64,000 nt of DNA from RGIG4079 sp045531405 (GTDB taxonomy: Bacteria > Bacteroidota > Bacteroidia > Bacteroidales > Muribaculaceae). Position 1 is the stretch's first letter. Every line of letters starts with the position of its first letter. Below the pieces are notes generated by a model. It had not been told where the DNA came from. It worked only from the letters and a program-made list of their open reading frames with translations, and did not search any database. The position numbers and the translations under genes were made by a program. The DNA lies in assembly GCA_045531405.1 (NCBI GenBank), contig JAZSDX010000042.1, positions 1 to 64,000 on the forward strand, read 5' to 3'. This document shows, one piece after another, positions 28,224 through 37,474 of this stretch.

Positions 28224-28270
28224 CTTGTGTGCATTATATTCTTTTCGCAAAGCAACTATAGAAATTCCCT

Positions 28271-28732
28271 TTAGATATTGTCATTAACAAATTTTTCAAA
28301 TTCTTGTTCTGTCATATATCCTACTTGAGAAACGATTTCACCATTAGGCTTAATAATTACAATCATAGGTATTGATTGAGCATCATATTTCTTTGCTACT
28401 TCTTGCCATTTATCTACATCTACCGACACAAACGATGCTTTATCCGACATCTTTTGCGCTACAGTCTTAAAATGAGGTGCAAATTTTTGACATGGTCCAC
28501 ACCACACTGCATTAAAGTCAACGATAACCGGTTTTTCTTTTGCATCAAGTTGAGCAACATCGGTCAATTCTATCACTGCAACACCCTCGGGAGTTACAAC
28601 TTCATCTACAATTGTTTCAGCAACCACATTTGCCGAATCATTTGCTATTTGAGATTCCTTCTCTGTATTACTTCCTGCACAGCCACTAAATAACATAGCT
28701 GCAAAAACTGATAAAATAATTGTCTTTTTCAT
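28271..28732 (-). CDS. Thioredoxin-domain lipoprotein
   Basis: The 153-residue protein has a lipoprotein signal peptide (MKKTIILSVFAAMLFSGC, lipobox FSGC). After an acidic linker comes one thioredoxin domain (about residues 55-150) with the active site WCGPC and the cis-proline loop SIPMI. It is inferred to be a periplasm-facing oxidoreductase anchored in a membrane. It forms a single-gene unit closed by the terminator at 28187. Confidence 0.92.
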   Translation of the reverse strand: MKKTIILSVFAAMLFSGCAGSNTEKESQIANDSANVVAETIVDEVVTPEGVAVIELTDVAQLDAKEKPVIVDFNAVWCGPCQKFAPHFKTVAQKMSDKASFVSVDVDKWQEVAKKYDAQSIPMIVIIKPNGEIVSQVGYMTEQEFEKFVNDNI

Positions 28733-29105
28733 TTTTATTTACTCTTTTAATTAATATGATTCACTTCTACTATTTTATATACCATTTCATTCAAAATCGG
28801 CAAATACATAGTTTATATCGTCCGACTTTTACCAATATATTAAACAAATTATATGCCAAAAAGTTTGAACCAAATAATTTACCTCAAAAAATCTATGTTT
28901 TTTACGACATTCTCCCTACAAATATAGTGAATAATTTTATTTCTATTCTATTCCAACTCATCTTTTTATACTTTAGCAATCCTATATTTCTCAATTTCTT
29001 TACTCTTCTATTCCCACAATTTAACATCTTATTTCATTCACATTATTTTATATATTTAGATTTTAGCGTAATTTTGTAATCTGATTTTTAGACGTTTTTT
29101 ATAAA
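28733..29105. other. Intergenic region, very AT-rich
   Basis: A 119-codon open frame runs through it but has no coding character. Only a TAATTTTG -7 box at 29069-29076, ahead of the next gene, is notable. Confidence 0.6.
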
Positions 29106-30938
29106 ATGAGGCAATCGATATTTCAAATCATTCTAACTTACATTTTATTTGTTACGTTTTTTGCGTTACAAAAACCAATCTTCATGTTGTATTATTACGA
29201 CATTTATTCTCAATGTCCAATTTCTGATTTTTTCTCAGTAATATACCATGGGATGCCTCTTGACCTATCCATGGCCGGCTATCTGACGATTATCCCAACC
29301 ATATTAATCATAATCTCACAATGGGCTAAACACACGTTGATAATAAAACGTATCTTACGCATATATTTCTACATTATCGCCATTTTTATGGCTTCAGCAA
29401 TGTGTCTTGATTTAGCGCTTTATGGATATTGGGGATTTCGTCTCGACATGACTCCAATTTTCTATTTTTCCACATCTCCATCGGCAGCATTGGCAAGCGT
29501 TCCCTTATACTTCTTCTTAATTGGGACCACTGCATCAATCATTTTGGCGATTGGCATGGGATACATTCTTAATCGAGCTATTACTCATTATATCCCAAGC
29601 ACACAACAAACATTCCACAAAATACGCAATACCATTGTTTTGACCATAATTTTAATTTCTCTTTTCATTCCAATAAGAGGAGGATTTACCGTATCTACTA
29701 TGAACCTAAGCGCAGCATATTTCAGTCAAAAGCAAGAGCTCAACCATGCAGCTATCAATCCGTTGTTTAGCTTCATGTATTCAGCAACACACCAAAATAA
29801 TTTTTCTTCTCAATTTCGCTATTTTGAATCGGCTGAAGCCGACAATATTTATTCTCACTTTAGTCAAAGTGACACAAGCGACAGCATTATTTCGTTACTA
29901 AACAACAAGCGTCCCGACATTTATATTATTATTTTGGAAAGTTTTTCCTCCCACTTGCTTAATTCCAAATGCGACGGTCAGCCCATCACTCCACATCTCG
30001 ACACCATTGCATCTCAGGGAATTTTATTTACCAACTTTTATGCTTCCGGAGTTCGCACCGACCGTGGCATTCCGGCAATACTCAGTGGTTATCCGGCTCA
30101 ACCTACTACCAGCATAATGAAATATGTAGAAAAGACCGACAATCTCCCCTCCCTTCCTCGTTCTCTAAAAAACGCAGGTTGGGAAACTGCATATTATTAT
30201 GGAGGCGATGCAAATTTCACAAATATGCACGCCTATCTTGTGTCATCCGGATTTGAAACAATAATCAGCGACAAAGATTTTCCCATAAGCGAGCGACTAA
30301 GCAAATGGGGCACTCACGACCACCATGTATTTAACCGTTGCTCCGACGACATTTCTAAATCAACATCTAATAAGCCCCAACTAAGGGTTATCCAAACTTC
30401 CAGCAGTCACGAGCCATTTGAAGTTCCATATAATCGCTTGACAAACAATCGAGCTAACGCTTTTGCCTATACAGATAGCTGCCTGGGGAATTTCATATCC
30501 AATCTAAAGAAGCTTGACAAATGGAATAATGCATTAATCATCCTCTCACCCGATCATTATGGCTCATATCCATTAGATATCACTAATTACATTGATCGTC
30601 ATCGCATACCTTTGATTCTCACTGGAGGAGCAATTTCTGACACTACACAAATTACAACCGTAGGCTCTCAAACCGACATTGCCGCAACATTATTATCTCA
30701 ACTTGGCATTGATCATTCTGAATTTATCTTCAGTAAAGATCTATTTAATTCCAAGGCTCCACATTATGCATTTATATCCTCTCCCACTCTTTTTGGTTTT
30801 ATTGAGAAGGACAACTATATCATTTTCAACTACGAAGCCAACCAGATTGTCGAGGCACAAGGAACAAATAACGACTTGATATTAGATAAAGGCAAAGCTT
30901 TTATTCAAAAACTTTATGATGATTTAGACAAACGCTAA
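29106..30938 (+). CDS. LTA synthase / phosphoglycerol transferase family sulfatase-fold membrane enzyme
   Basis: The 610-residue protein has five hydrophobic segments in the first ~210 residues and then an alkaline-phosphatase/sulfatase fold. Metal-site residues are seen in IIILESFSSHLL (Glu near 278). The predicted nucleophile Thr is in GVRTDRGIPAILSGYP (about 316), with GGDANFTNM, SSSHEPFE and LSPDHYGSYP. Relatives transfer phosphoglycerol or phosphoethanolamine to lipids or glycans at the outer face of the inner membrane. The Bacteroidota substrate is not established. It is co-transcribed with a PAP2 phosphatase 23 bases downstream, which could recycle the lipid by-product. Confidence 0.88.
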   Translation: MRQSIFQIILTYILFVTFFALQKPIFMLYYYDIYSQCPISDFFSVIYHGMPLDLSMAGYLTIIPTILIIISQWAKHTLIIKRILRIYFYIIAIFMASAMCLDLALYGYWGFRLDMTPIFYFSTSPSAALASVPLYFFLIGTTASIILAIGMGYILNRAITHYIPSTQQTFHKIRNTIVLTIILISLFIPIRGGFTVSTMNLSAAYFSQKQELNHAAINPLFSFMYSATHQNNFSSQFRYFESAEADNIYSHFSQSDTSDSIISLLNNKRPDIYIIILESFSSHLLNSKCDGQPITPHLDTIASQGILFTNFYASGVRTDRGIPAILSGYPAQPTTSIMKYVEKTDNLPSLPRSLKNAGWETAYYYGGDANFTNMHAYLVSSGFETIISDKDFPISERLSKWGTHDHHVFNRCSDDISKSTSNKPQLRVIQTSSSHEPFEVPYNRLTNNRANAFAYTDSCLGNFISNLKKLDKWNNALIILSPDHYGSYPLDITNYIDRHRIPLILTGGAISDTTQITTVGSQTDIAATLLSQLGIDHSEFIFSKDLFNSKAPHYAFISSPTLFGFIEKDNYIIFNYEANQIVEAQGTNNDLILDKGKAFIQKLYDDLDKR

Positions 30939-30961
30939 CACTCTAATTAAAGCAATTTACC

Positions 30962-31672
30962 ATGCTTGACTTTTTAATTGACATCGACACCCAAATATTT
31001 CTATTTTTCAATAGCCTTCACCTGTCATTTTTTGACCACTTCATGAAGTTATTTACCGGTCGATTCATTTGGTCACCCATGTATGCAACAATTCTATATA
31101 TTCTTTTTCGACGATTTGATTGGAAAGTTGCATTATGTTATACTATCGCAATCCCATTGGTTATTACGTGTGCCGACCAACTATGCGCAACAATTATTCG
31201 ACCCTGGGTTGAACGTCTTAGACCCACCCACATCGAAAATCCCTTAAGCGCTTTTGTTCACATTGTTGATGGCTATCGAGGGGGCAAATATGGTTTCCCT
31301 TCATGCCATGCCGCCAATTCGTTTGCATTAGCTTCGTTTCTCTCGTTACTATTTGCAAAACGTCGTTTCACCATCTTCATTTTCATTTGGGCATTGATAA
31401 ACTCTTATTCTCGTTTATACCTTGGCGTACACTACCCCGGAGACCTTTTAATAGGAGGTGCCATTGGTTGTTTAATTGGCTTTGTTGGTTACTATATAGC
31501 CAAATCAATCACCCAATACATCTCAACACCTCACGATCTTGAACATTCGCATTTCTATAACCAACTATCATTTGGCAACACCTCTCTATCATATCATTTA
31601 TCCGATATAATGAGCACAACCGGATTGATAATTGTTATATCAATCTCATTATTTTCCATATTTTCAATTTAA
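30962..31672 (+). CDS. PAP2-family membrane phosphatase
   Basis: The 236-residue membrane protein has the three-part PAP2 signature: a KX6RP-like ERLRP region, PSCHAANSFA (usual PSGH, here Cys instead of Gly), and SRLYLGVHYPGDL. It is likely an undecaprenyl-diphosphate or lipid phosphate phosphatase in the inner membrane. The last ~60 residues, with a final hydrophobic helix, extend past the core. It is probably in an operon with the LTA-synthase-like gene. Confidence 0.9.
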   Translation: MLDFLIDIDTQIFLFFNSLHLSFFDHFMKLFTGRFIWSPMYATILYILFRRFDWKVALCYTIAIPLVITCADQLCATIIRPWVERLRPTHIENPLSAFVHIVDGYRGGKYGFPSCHAANSFALASFLSLLFAKRRFTIFIFIWALINSYSRLYLGVHYPGDLLIGGAIGCLIGFVGYYIAKSITQYISTPHDLEHSHFYNQLSFGNTSLSYHLSDIMSTTGLIIVISISLFSIFSI

Positions 31673-31700
31673 AATAAATATCATTTCAAGAAATATTTCT

Positions 31701-31708
31701 TACCTTTG
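31701..31708 (+). promoter_or_regulatory. -7 box ahead of the structured RNA
   Basis: TACCTTTG is an exact TAnnTTTG match, with predicted start near 31714. No good -33 element is seen. Confidence 0.55.
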
Positions 31709-31713
31709 CAAAA

Positions 31714-31939
31714 ACAACAAAACTCATTGCCTATGATTAAATAACGAATCCTGTATATATATTTATAATTGGAAAAGCGTTTTCGCTATATTCTTGTTCT
31801 TGAAACTTAGGAACTTTCAGAGCTACCAAGAGTAAAGCAACGACGCTCACGCCATAGGCGTGGGCTTTACTCGTTAATTTGGTAGCACGGTATCCTAAGA
31901 CCTCAAGAACAAAGATTCGAGTTTGTCCACGTTTTTTTT
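31714..31939 (+). ncRNA. Rod-shaped structured RNA, 6S-like candidate
   Basis: There is no ORF, but a ladder of nested perfect complementarities. From outside in: cgaatc/gattcg (31745/31914), ttgttcttga/tcaagaacaa (31794-31803/31903-31912), cttagga/tcctaag (31806/31893), gctaccaa/ttggtagc (31822/31879), gagtaaagc/gctttactc (31830/31864), cacgcc/ggcgtg (31848/31857, loop ata). The run of T at 31932-31939 ends it. A single long rod with an asymmetric internal bubble (9 by 6 bases) is the architecture of 6S RNA, but I cannot match it to a family by eye. Boundaries are inferred from the -7 box and the T-run. Confidence 0.6.
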
Positions 31940-32018
31940 ATATATATACATTTATTTTCATTTCAAAAAACAGGGCAAACTAAACACTTAAATATCAATA
32001 CTTTTAATACGTAACTTT

Positions 32019-32273
32019 ATGAAAAAATATATTTTTATCTTAGGACTTTCTTTATTTTCTTTTTCATCATTTTTAATTTCTTGTAGCGACGACGACGATG
32101 ATGATAAAACAACTAAAATGTGTACTTGCATAGAAACAGACGACTATAGTGATCATTCAGCAACACGACAATTGGATCCAGCAAGTTATGGTGCAACAAA
32201 TTGTAGCGACCTTGCCGTGAAACTTCGCATGGCAGCAGGTGAAGATAGCGATTTTTGGTACGATTGTTACTAA
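32019..32273 (+). CDS. Small lipoprotein with Asp-rich start
   Basis: The 84-residue protein has a lipoprotein signal (MKKYIFILGLSLFSFSSFLISC) followed by SDDDDDD, the acidic tract after the lipobox that favours export to the Bacteroidota surface. The ~55-residue mature part contains cysteines in MCTCIE, TNCSDL and YDCY, so disulfides are possible. It lies between the rod RNA and a thioredoxin-fused membrane protein, which may act on those cysteines (inference). Function unknown. Confidence 0.8.
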   Translation: MKKYIFILGLSLFSFSSFLISCSDDDDDDKTTKMCTCIETDDYSDHSATRQLDPASYGATNCSDLAVKLRMAAGEDSDFWYDCY

Positions 32274-32300
32274 TTTACACATTATAGATTCTCTTAAATA

Positions 32301-32396
32301 AAGGGGAGCAGGAGATGCGATTTGCCCAAAAAAGTTAGACATAAAACTTTTTTGGGACACTTCAGATACAACGCAGTTTTCTTTTGCTCTCCTTTT
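32301..32396 (+). other. Large two-level hairpin between lipoprotein and MauE-like gene
   Basis: The inner perfect 12-bp stem is cccaaaaaagtt / aacttttttggg (32325-32336/32345-32356). An outer 11-bp stem, with one G-U pair, is aaaggggagca / tgctctccttt, near 32300-32310 and 32384-32396. TTTT follows. It could be a terminator or a leader structure of the next gene. Confidence 0.6.
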
Positions 32397-32415
32397 AATC
32401 TAAAATTAACCCTCA

Positions 32416-33303
32416 ATGAATAAACGCAACAAAATCGAGTCATATATCTTGGGATGTATGTTCTTGCTTTCCGGACTGATTAAGTCAACCAATATGTCAT
32501 TCTTTTTGCAAACAGTTGAAGGTTATGGCATCGGAAGTCTTATAATCTTTGCCCCTTTGGTTGTTATAATCGAAGTCTATTTAGGTATATCATTAATTCT
32601 TGCAAAACACAAATTCTATATCGCCTTATTCAGTGTGATATTTATCTCATTATTAACTTTAATATTCACTTATGGTTGGGTATTCAATGGAATTTCAGAT
32701 TGTGGATGCTTTGGAAAATTATCAATCCTAAATACATCTCCATGGTTTACATTATTCAGAAATTTTGTTTTTATAGCGATGTGCTTGGACATATGTTTCA
32801 ACCTTAGAAAGCACAAACGTCTTGATCGCACGATATCCAACAACAATAATCTCGTTTACGTTGGTGTTTTAACTATTTGTGCGTTTATGAGTGGATATAC
32901 ATCTAAAGCAATAAATATTAAATCACAAAAACAATTTGAGCCGATTCATATTAGCAATAGTCAGCTTCCTAATTTAATTTCAACTTCACCCGATTCTACA
33001 TACTTAATATTCGCATTCTCCTATAAATGTCCTCATTGCATCAATTCAATCAGTAATCTAAACAGCTACGAAAAGAGTGGTCTTGTAGATAAAGTAATAG
33101 CCCTTGCTGTTGAAAACAAACAAATTCAGACCGGATTCAATAAATTCTTTAATCCTACTTTTAAAATAGAGCATATTGAAAAACAGGAATTACACAAACT
33201 AACAAAAACATTTCCAATAGCATATTTTATACGAAATGACTCAATTGTTGATATTATTCCTGGAGAACTCCCCTCTGCATTTTTATTCAAAAAGCATATT
33301 TAA
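32416..33303 (+). CDS. MauE/DoxX-like membrane protein fused to a thioredoxin-like domain
   Basis: The protein has 295 residues. The N-terminal four-helix membrane domain (about 10-130) contains the MauE-type signature DCGCFG (residues 94-99). After a further hydrophobic segment (~147-160) comes a thioredoxin-like domain with a CPHC active site near residue 205 (FAFSYKCPHCINSI). MauE-type proteins feed electrons or oxidise thiols for exported proteins. The fusion suggests a self-contained membrane thiol relay. It follows a cysteine-containing lipoprotein gene on the same strand. Confidence 0.85.
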   Translation: MNKRNKIESYILGCMFLLSGLIKSTNMSFFLQTVEGYGIGSLIIFAPLVVIIEVYLGISLILAKHKFYIALFSVIFISLLTLIFTYGWVFNGISDCGCFGKLSILNTSPWFTLFRNFVFIAMCLDICFNLRKHKRLDRTISNNNNLVYVGVLTICAFMSGYTSKAINIKSQKQFEPIHISNSQLPNLISTSPDSTYLIFAFSYKCPHCINSISNLNSYEKSGLVDKVIALAVENKQIQTGFNKFFNPTFKIEHIEKQELHKLTKTFPIAYFIRNDSIVDIIPGELPSAFLFKKHI

Positions 33304-33387
33304 CAGAATAATAAATTTCTTTTATCCCCAATTCCTCTAATTTGAATTGGCTAACACATTTCCAACAATGCAATTATAAGGATAGTA

Positions 33388-34302
33388 TTAAAATCCCTCT
33401 ATCAGCTCTACAGCTTGCACAAAAGCATTCTCAGGGGATAGAAGCTTCAATTCTGCGTCACGTTTATACCATGTGAGTTGTTTCTTTGCATATACTCGTG
33501 TGTTTTTTCCTATGCGAGCCACTGCCGTGTCATAATCCATTGTACCATCAAAGTAGGCAAACATTTCTTTATACCCCACCGTATTCAACGAATTTAGATG
33601 GCGCAAATGATACACACTGCGTGCCTCTTGCTCAAGCCCGGCTTCAACCATTGCATCTACCCTACGGTTTATTCTATTAAATAACACCTCTCGTTCATAA
33701 TCCAACGCCATTTTCACAATGCGAAAAGGACGAGTTTTCACCCTACCTGTGCGCAACGAAGAATAAGGCACACCGGCTTGCATCGCTATCTCAATGGCAT
33801 GCACCAATCGTTTATGATTGTTCAAATCGACCTGTTTATAATACACCGGATCTATATCTTGCAATGTGGCACGTAGTTGTTCTATTCCTCCTTCACAATA
33901 AATCGCCATTGCCTTTTCGCGTATTTCGGGAGTAATCGTGGGCAATTCATCAATTCCCTTTGTTACAGCATCGACATACATCATCGAGCCTCCACACATC
34001 ACCACATAATCATTATCCTCCCACAATTGAGGAAGTAAATGCAACACATCTTCCTCATATTGCGCTGCGCTGTAATAATCTTCAAGCGACAGTGTCCCCA
34101 CAAAATGATGAGGCACCAATGCAAGCTGTTCGGGCGTAGGTGCTGCCGTTCCTATAGGTATTTCACGATAAAGCTGACGAGAGTCGGCCGATAAAATATG
34201 GCACCCGTAATGGAGTGCCAATTTTATAGCTAAATCGGTTTTACCCGACCCTGTTGGACCGGTAACTACGATTAAAGTTTTATTATTTACGTTCGCCAAC
34301 AA
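33388..34302 (-). CDS. miaA: tRNA dimethylallyltransferase
   Basis: It transfers a dimethylallyl group to adenosine 37 of UNN-reading tRNAs. The 304-residue protein has the P-loop GPTGSGKTD near the N-terminus, LSADSRQLYREIPIGTA, GTLSLEDYYSAAQYEE, and the RRVDAMVEAGLEQE, NTVGYKEMFAYF and YAKKQLTWYKRD segments. No ATG lies upstream of the P-loop after the pepT stop. The frame opens with two TTG codons (34302, 34299), so a TTG start that overlaps the pepT coding end by 20 bp is inferred, implying translational coupling. Confidence 0.94.
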   Translation of the reverse strand: MLANVNNKTLIVVTGPTGSGKTDLAIKLALHYGCHILSADSRQLYREIPIGTAAPTPEQLALVPHHFVGTLSLEDYYSAAQYEEDVLHLLPQLWEDNDYVVMCGGSMMYVDAVTKGIDELPTITPEIREKAMAIYCEGGIEQLRATLQDIDPVYYKQVDLNNHKRLVHAIEIAMQAGVPYSSLRTGRVKTRPFRIVKMALDYEREVLFNRINRRVDAMVEAGLEQEARSVYHLRHLNSLNTVGYKEMFAYFDGTMDYDTAVARIGKNTRVYAKKQLTWYKRDAELKLLSPENAFVQAVELIEGF

Positions 34303-35506
34303 GTTTTACTATTTCTACAATTACTTGTGTTGCCTTTTCCATTGATGGAATGGGCACAAATTCATAACGACCGTGGAAGTTCAACCCTCCTGCAAAAATA
34401 TTGGGGCAAGGAAGCCCTTTGAACGAAAGTTGAGCACCATCAGTACCTCCACGAATAGGAACTACCTTTGGAGTAACATCGGCATTGCGCATTGCTTGTT
34501 CGGCAATCTCGATGACATGCATCACCGGTTCAATCTTTTCGCGCATGTTATAATATTGGTCTTTCAACTCAAGTGATGCGCAATCGGGGAACTCTTTATT
34601 TATCTTACGAGTCAAGTGCTCAAACTCTTTCTTGCGACGTTCAAAACGGTCATGGTCATGATCACGAATGATATAAGTCAACACCGTCTTTTCCACATCG
34701 CCTTCGATACCTACCAAGTGATAGAATCCTTCGTAGCCTTCAGTATGCTCAGGTGTTTCCCATCGAGGCAACATTATAGCAAATTGTGTAGCAACACGCA
34801 AAGAGTTAACCATCTTATGTTTAGCATATCCGGGATGCACATTACGACCTTTGAAAGTAACCTTTGCCATCGCGGCATTAAAGTTTTCATATTCAAGTTC
34901 GCCAATCTCGCCACCATCCATTGTATATGCCCAATCGGCTCCAAATTTTTCAACATCAAATTTGTGAGCACCAAGACCTATTTCTTCATCGGGATTAAAT
35001 GCGATACGAATATCCCCATGCTTGATTTCAGGATGAGCCATAAGATATTCCATCGCAGTGATAATTTCAGCAATTCCGGCCTTATCATCTGCGCCAAGGA
35101 GTGTTGTTCCATCGGTAACAATCAAGTCTTGACCTGTATAATGGAGCAATTCGGGGAATTGCGATGGAGATAACACTATCTCCTGGTCGGCATTGAGCAC
35201 AATATCGCTTCCATCATAATTCTTGACAATGCGTGGATTCACATGACGTCCCGACATATCGGGCGATGTATCCAAGTGAGAGATAAATCCAATCGTTGGC
35301 ACTTCTTCGGTTGTATTTCCGGGTAATGTTGCCATAAGATAACCATTTTCGTCAAGCGACACATCTTTTAAGCCAAGCTCTTTAAGCTTTTCTTCAAGAT
35401 ATTGTGCAAATACCATCTGACCCGGAGTTGAAGGAGTGAGATTGGTCAATTCATCACTTTGAGTGTCAAACTTAACATATTCAAGAAATCTATCTACTAC
35501 TGTCAT
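34283..35506 (-). CDS. pepT: Peptidase T (aminotripeptidase)
   Basis: The 407-residue M20B zinc peptidase cleaves the N-terminal residue of tripeptides in the cytoplasm. Metal-ligand motifs are GFISHLDTSPD, LGADDKAGIAE, FNPDEEIGLGAH and MDGGEIGELEYENFNAA, and the C-terminal VPIRGGTDGAQLSFKGLPCPNIFAGG is present. The ATG at 35506 (MTVVDRFLEYVKFDTQSDE) gives the family length; an in-frame TTG further upstream is not needed. A perfect promoter lies at 35548-35578, and miaA follows with overlap. Confidence 0.95.
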   Translation of the reverse strand: MTVVDRFLEYVKFDTQSDELTNLTPSTPGQMVFAQYLEEKLKELGLKDVSLDENGYLMATLPGNTTEEVPTIGFISHLDTSPDMSGRHVNPRIVKNYDGSDIVLNADQEIVLSPSQFPELLHYTGQDLIVTDGTTLLGADDKAGIAEIITAMEYLMAHPEIKHGDIRIAFNPDEEIGLGAHKFDVEKFGADWAYTMDGGEIGELEYENFNAAMAKVTFKGRNVHPGYAKHKMVNSLRVATQFAIMLPRWETPEHTEGYEGFYHLVGIEGDVEKTVLTYIIRDHDHDRFERRKKEFEHLTRKINKEFPDCASLELKDQYYNMREKIEPVMHVIEIAEQAMRNADVTPKVVPIRGGTDGAQLSFKGLPCPNIFAGGLNFHGRYEFVPIPSMEKATQVIVEIVKLVGERK

Positions 35507-35547
35507 TGTCGTAAGAAATTCAAGGTTAACGATTTTCAAATTTCATG

Positions 35548-35578
35548 CAAAGGTACTACAAAACAACGGGATAACAAA
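35548..35578 (-). promoter_or_regulatory. Promoter of pepT-miaA
   Basis: Minus-strand TTTG (35575-35578), 19 nt, TACCTTTG (35548-35555). Confidence 0.85.
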
Positions 35579-35629
35579 ACTCAGTCCCATTTTTTCACCG
35601 ATTTTGCACTTTTTTGTTGCATAAATAAA

Positions 35630-35661
35630 TTTGGGGAAGTCACTATTTGTAACTATTTTTG
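35630..35661 (+). promoter_or_regulatory. Promoter of cysK
   Basis: TTTG (35630-35633), 20 nt, TATTTTTG (35654-35661), about 30 bases before the ATG. It is divergent from the pepT promoter. Confidence 0.85.
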
Positions 35662-35691
35662 TAAAACTAATAAAAATTTGATGCTACGATA

Positions 35692-36621
35692 ATGGAACAT
35701 ATCTATCAAGACCTCACCCAACTCATCGGAAATACCCCATTGGTGCAACTCAACAATATAATGCGCGAATTCAACCTCAATGCCCGACTTTTAGTAAAAA
35801 TCGAATCATTCAATCCCGGTGGGAGCGTAAAAGACCGTGCTGCTCTCGCAATGATTGAAGATGCCGAGAAGAAAGGAATGCTTGCTCCAGGAGCTCTCAT
35901 TATCGAGCCTACAAGTGGCAACACAGGTGTGGGACTTACTTGGATTGCTTCACTCAAAGGCTACAAAGTAGTTCTTACCATGCCCGAAACAATGAGCATT
36001 GAGCGTCAAAAACTCCTCAAAGCCCTTGGAGCTGAAATAGTGCTTACTCCCGGCACCGAAGGTATGGCAGGGGCAATACGCCAAGCCGAGGAGCTTCGCG
36101 ACAACAATCCCGGCTCTATAATCATCGGTCAGTTTGACAATGAAGCAAACCCTATGGCTCACGTTTCAACCACGGCTCAAGAGATATGGCACGATACCGA
36201 CGGAAATATAGATTTCTTTGTAGCAGGCGTAGGCACAGGTGGCACTCTATGTGGCACTGCTCGTGGACTAAAAGCTCATAATCCTCAAATTAAAGCCATT
36301 GGCGTTGAACCTGCCGAATCGCCTATTATCACAAGAGGCAATGCCGGTCCTCACAAAATTCAAGGCATCGGAGCTAATTTTATCCCACGAAACTATGATG
36401 CGTCGGTGGTTGACGAAGTAATAACCATAAAAGGCGATGATGCAATCGCAACTGCTCAGATGCTTGCCAAAACCGAAGGCATTTTTGCAGGGATATCATC
36501 GGGGGCTGCACTCCATGCTGCTATTCTCCTGGCTCAACGCCCCGAAAATGCAGGCAAAACAATCGTAGCACTCCTTCCCGACACCGGCGAACGATACCTT
36601 TCAACCGAATTAGTTAATTGA
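35692..36621 (+). CDS. cysK: Cysteine synthase A (O-acetylserine sulfhydrylase)
   Basis: It makes cysteine from O-acetylserine and sulfide. The 309-residue PLP enzyme has IGNTPLVQL, the PLP-lysine motif NPGGSVKDRAA (Lys near residue 46), the substrate loop PTSGNTGVGL, and the cofactor-phosphate loop GVGTGGTLCGTARGLK. The C-terminal GISSGAALHAA and LLPDTGERYLST are present. The whole family is represented full length. It is followed 10 bases later by an endonuclease gene, which may share the transcript. Confidence 0.96.
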   Translation: MEHIYQDLTQLIGNTPLVQLNNIMREFNLNARLLVKIESFNPGGSVKDRAALAMIEDAEKKGMLAPGALIIEPTSGNTGVGLTWIASLKGYKVVLTMPETMSIERQKLLKALGAEIVLTPGTEGMAGAIRQAEELRDNNPGSIIIGQFDNEANPMAHVSTTAQEIWHDTDGNIDFFVAGVGTGGTLCGTARGLKAHNPQIKAIGVEPAESPIITRGNAGPHKIQGIGANFIPRNYDASVVDEVITIKGDDAIATAQMLAKTEGIFAGISSGAALHAAILLAQRPENAGKTIVALLPDTGERYLSTELVN

Positions 36622-36631
36622 CAACTTTATC

Positions 36632-37474
36632 ATGGCAAAAAAGAAAAAAAGAAAAAATAAATCGGCTAAAAACATTAGTTGGCTTTTAGCTATCGCAATA
36701 TTATGTATTGGTGGTTGGAGTTTGACATCATCGGGCGAAGATTCCAATCCTAAACCAAAACAAAATGGTTCTTTTGGGAATCTTGAAGAGGTCACAATGC
36801 CCGAAACGCTGCCAAGCCAAGTGGTAAATTACGAAGGCATGACCTTGTCGTTTAATCGAGATATGCACATACCCAACTGGGTGGCATGGGAACTAACAGC
36901 CTCAGAAGTAGCCGGCACCTACCCTCGCGACGAAAACTTTCGTGGAGATGACAATGTTGTTGGCTCGGCCGAAAAATGGGATTACTCTTATTCGGGCTAT
37001 GACCGTGGACACATGGCTCCTGCCGGCGATATGAAATGGAGCGAAAAAGCCATGGACGAATCTTTCTATATGACTAATATGTGTCCACAAGCCAAAACAC
37101 TCAACACCGGAGCGTGGAAGCGTCTTGAAGAAAAATGCCGACAATGGGCTGAAATCGACAGTGCGATTACCATCGTGTGTGGCCCCGTTCTCACCGACCC
37201 CATCGACGAATTTATAGGCGACTCGCGTGTTGCCGTGCCTCAACGATTTTTCAAAGTAATTCTCTCGCCATATATCGACTCGCCACGTGGCATCGGCTTC
37301 ATCATGCCCAATGGCAAAGTGCCTGGGGGATTACAAGCATCTGCAGTGAGTATCGATGAAGTGGAGCGAATTACAGGCATCGACTTCTTCTCTTCCCTAC
37401 CCGATGAAATCGAAAACGACGTAGAATCACAATGCCGCTTCCACTACTGGAGCACCCTCAAAAAGAAGAAATAA
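36632..37474 (+). CDS. Membrane-anchored DNA/RNA non-specific endonuclease (NUC1 type)
   Basis: The 280-residue protein has a basic N-terminus (MAKKKKRKNKSAK) and one membrane helix (about 16-31), then the beta-beta-alpha metal nuclease domain. The catalytic motif is YDRGHMAPAGDM (His near residue 127), with the Asn of ESFYMTNMCPQ. The domain is probably on the outer side of the inner membrane, where such enzymes degrade nucleic acids for nutrition or DNA uptake control. It lies close behind cysK. Confidence 0.93.
   Translation: MAKKKKRKNKSAKNISWLLAIAILCIGGWSLTSSGEDSNPKPKQNGSFGNLEEVTMPETLPSQVVNYEGMTLSFNRDMHIPNWVAWELTASEVAGTYPRDENFRGDDNVVGSAEKWDYSYSGYDRGHMAPAGDMKWSEKAMDESFYMTNMCPQAKTLNTGAWKRLEEKCRQWAEIDSAITIVCGPVLTDPIDEFIGDSRVAVPQRFFKVILSPYIDSPRGIGFIMPNGKVPGGLQASAVSIDEVERITGIDFFSSLPDEIENDVESQCRFHYWSTLKKKK

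Larger units (their letters stand above)
27956..28270. other. Intergenic region between ompA and the thioredoxin gene
   Basis: It holds the ompA promoter, AT-rich sequence without visible genes (28025-28185), and the thioredoxin terminator at 28187-28223. Confidence 0.7.

Noticed and set aside
28720..29079. 119-codon plus-strand open frame in the AT-rich gap
   Set aside because: Composition is dominated by F/I/L/Y/N as expected from random AT-rich DNA; no start context, and it runs across the promoter of the next gene.
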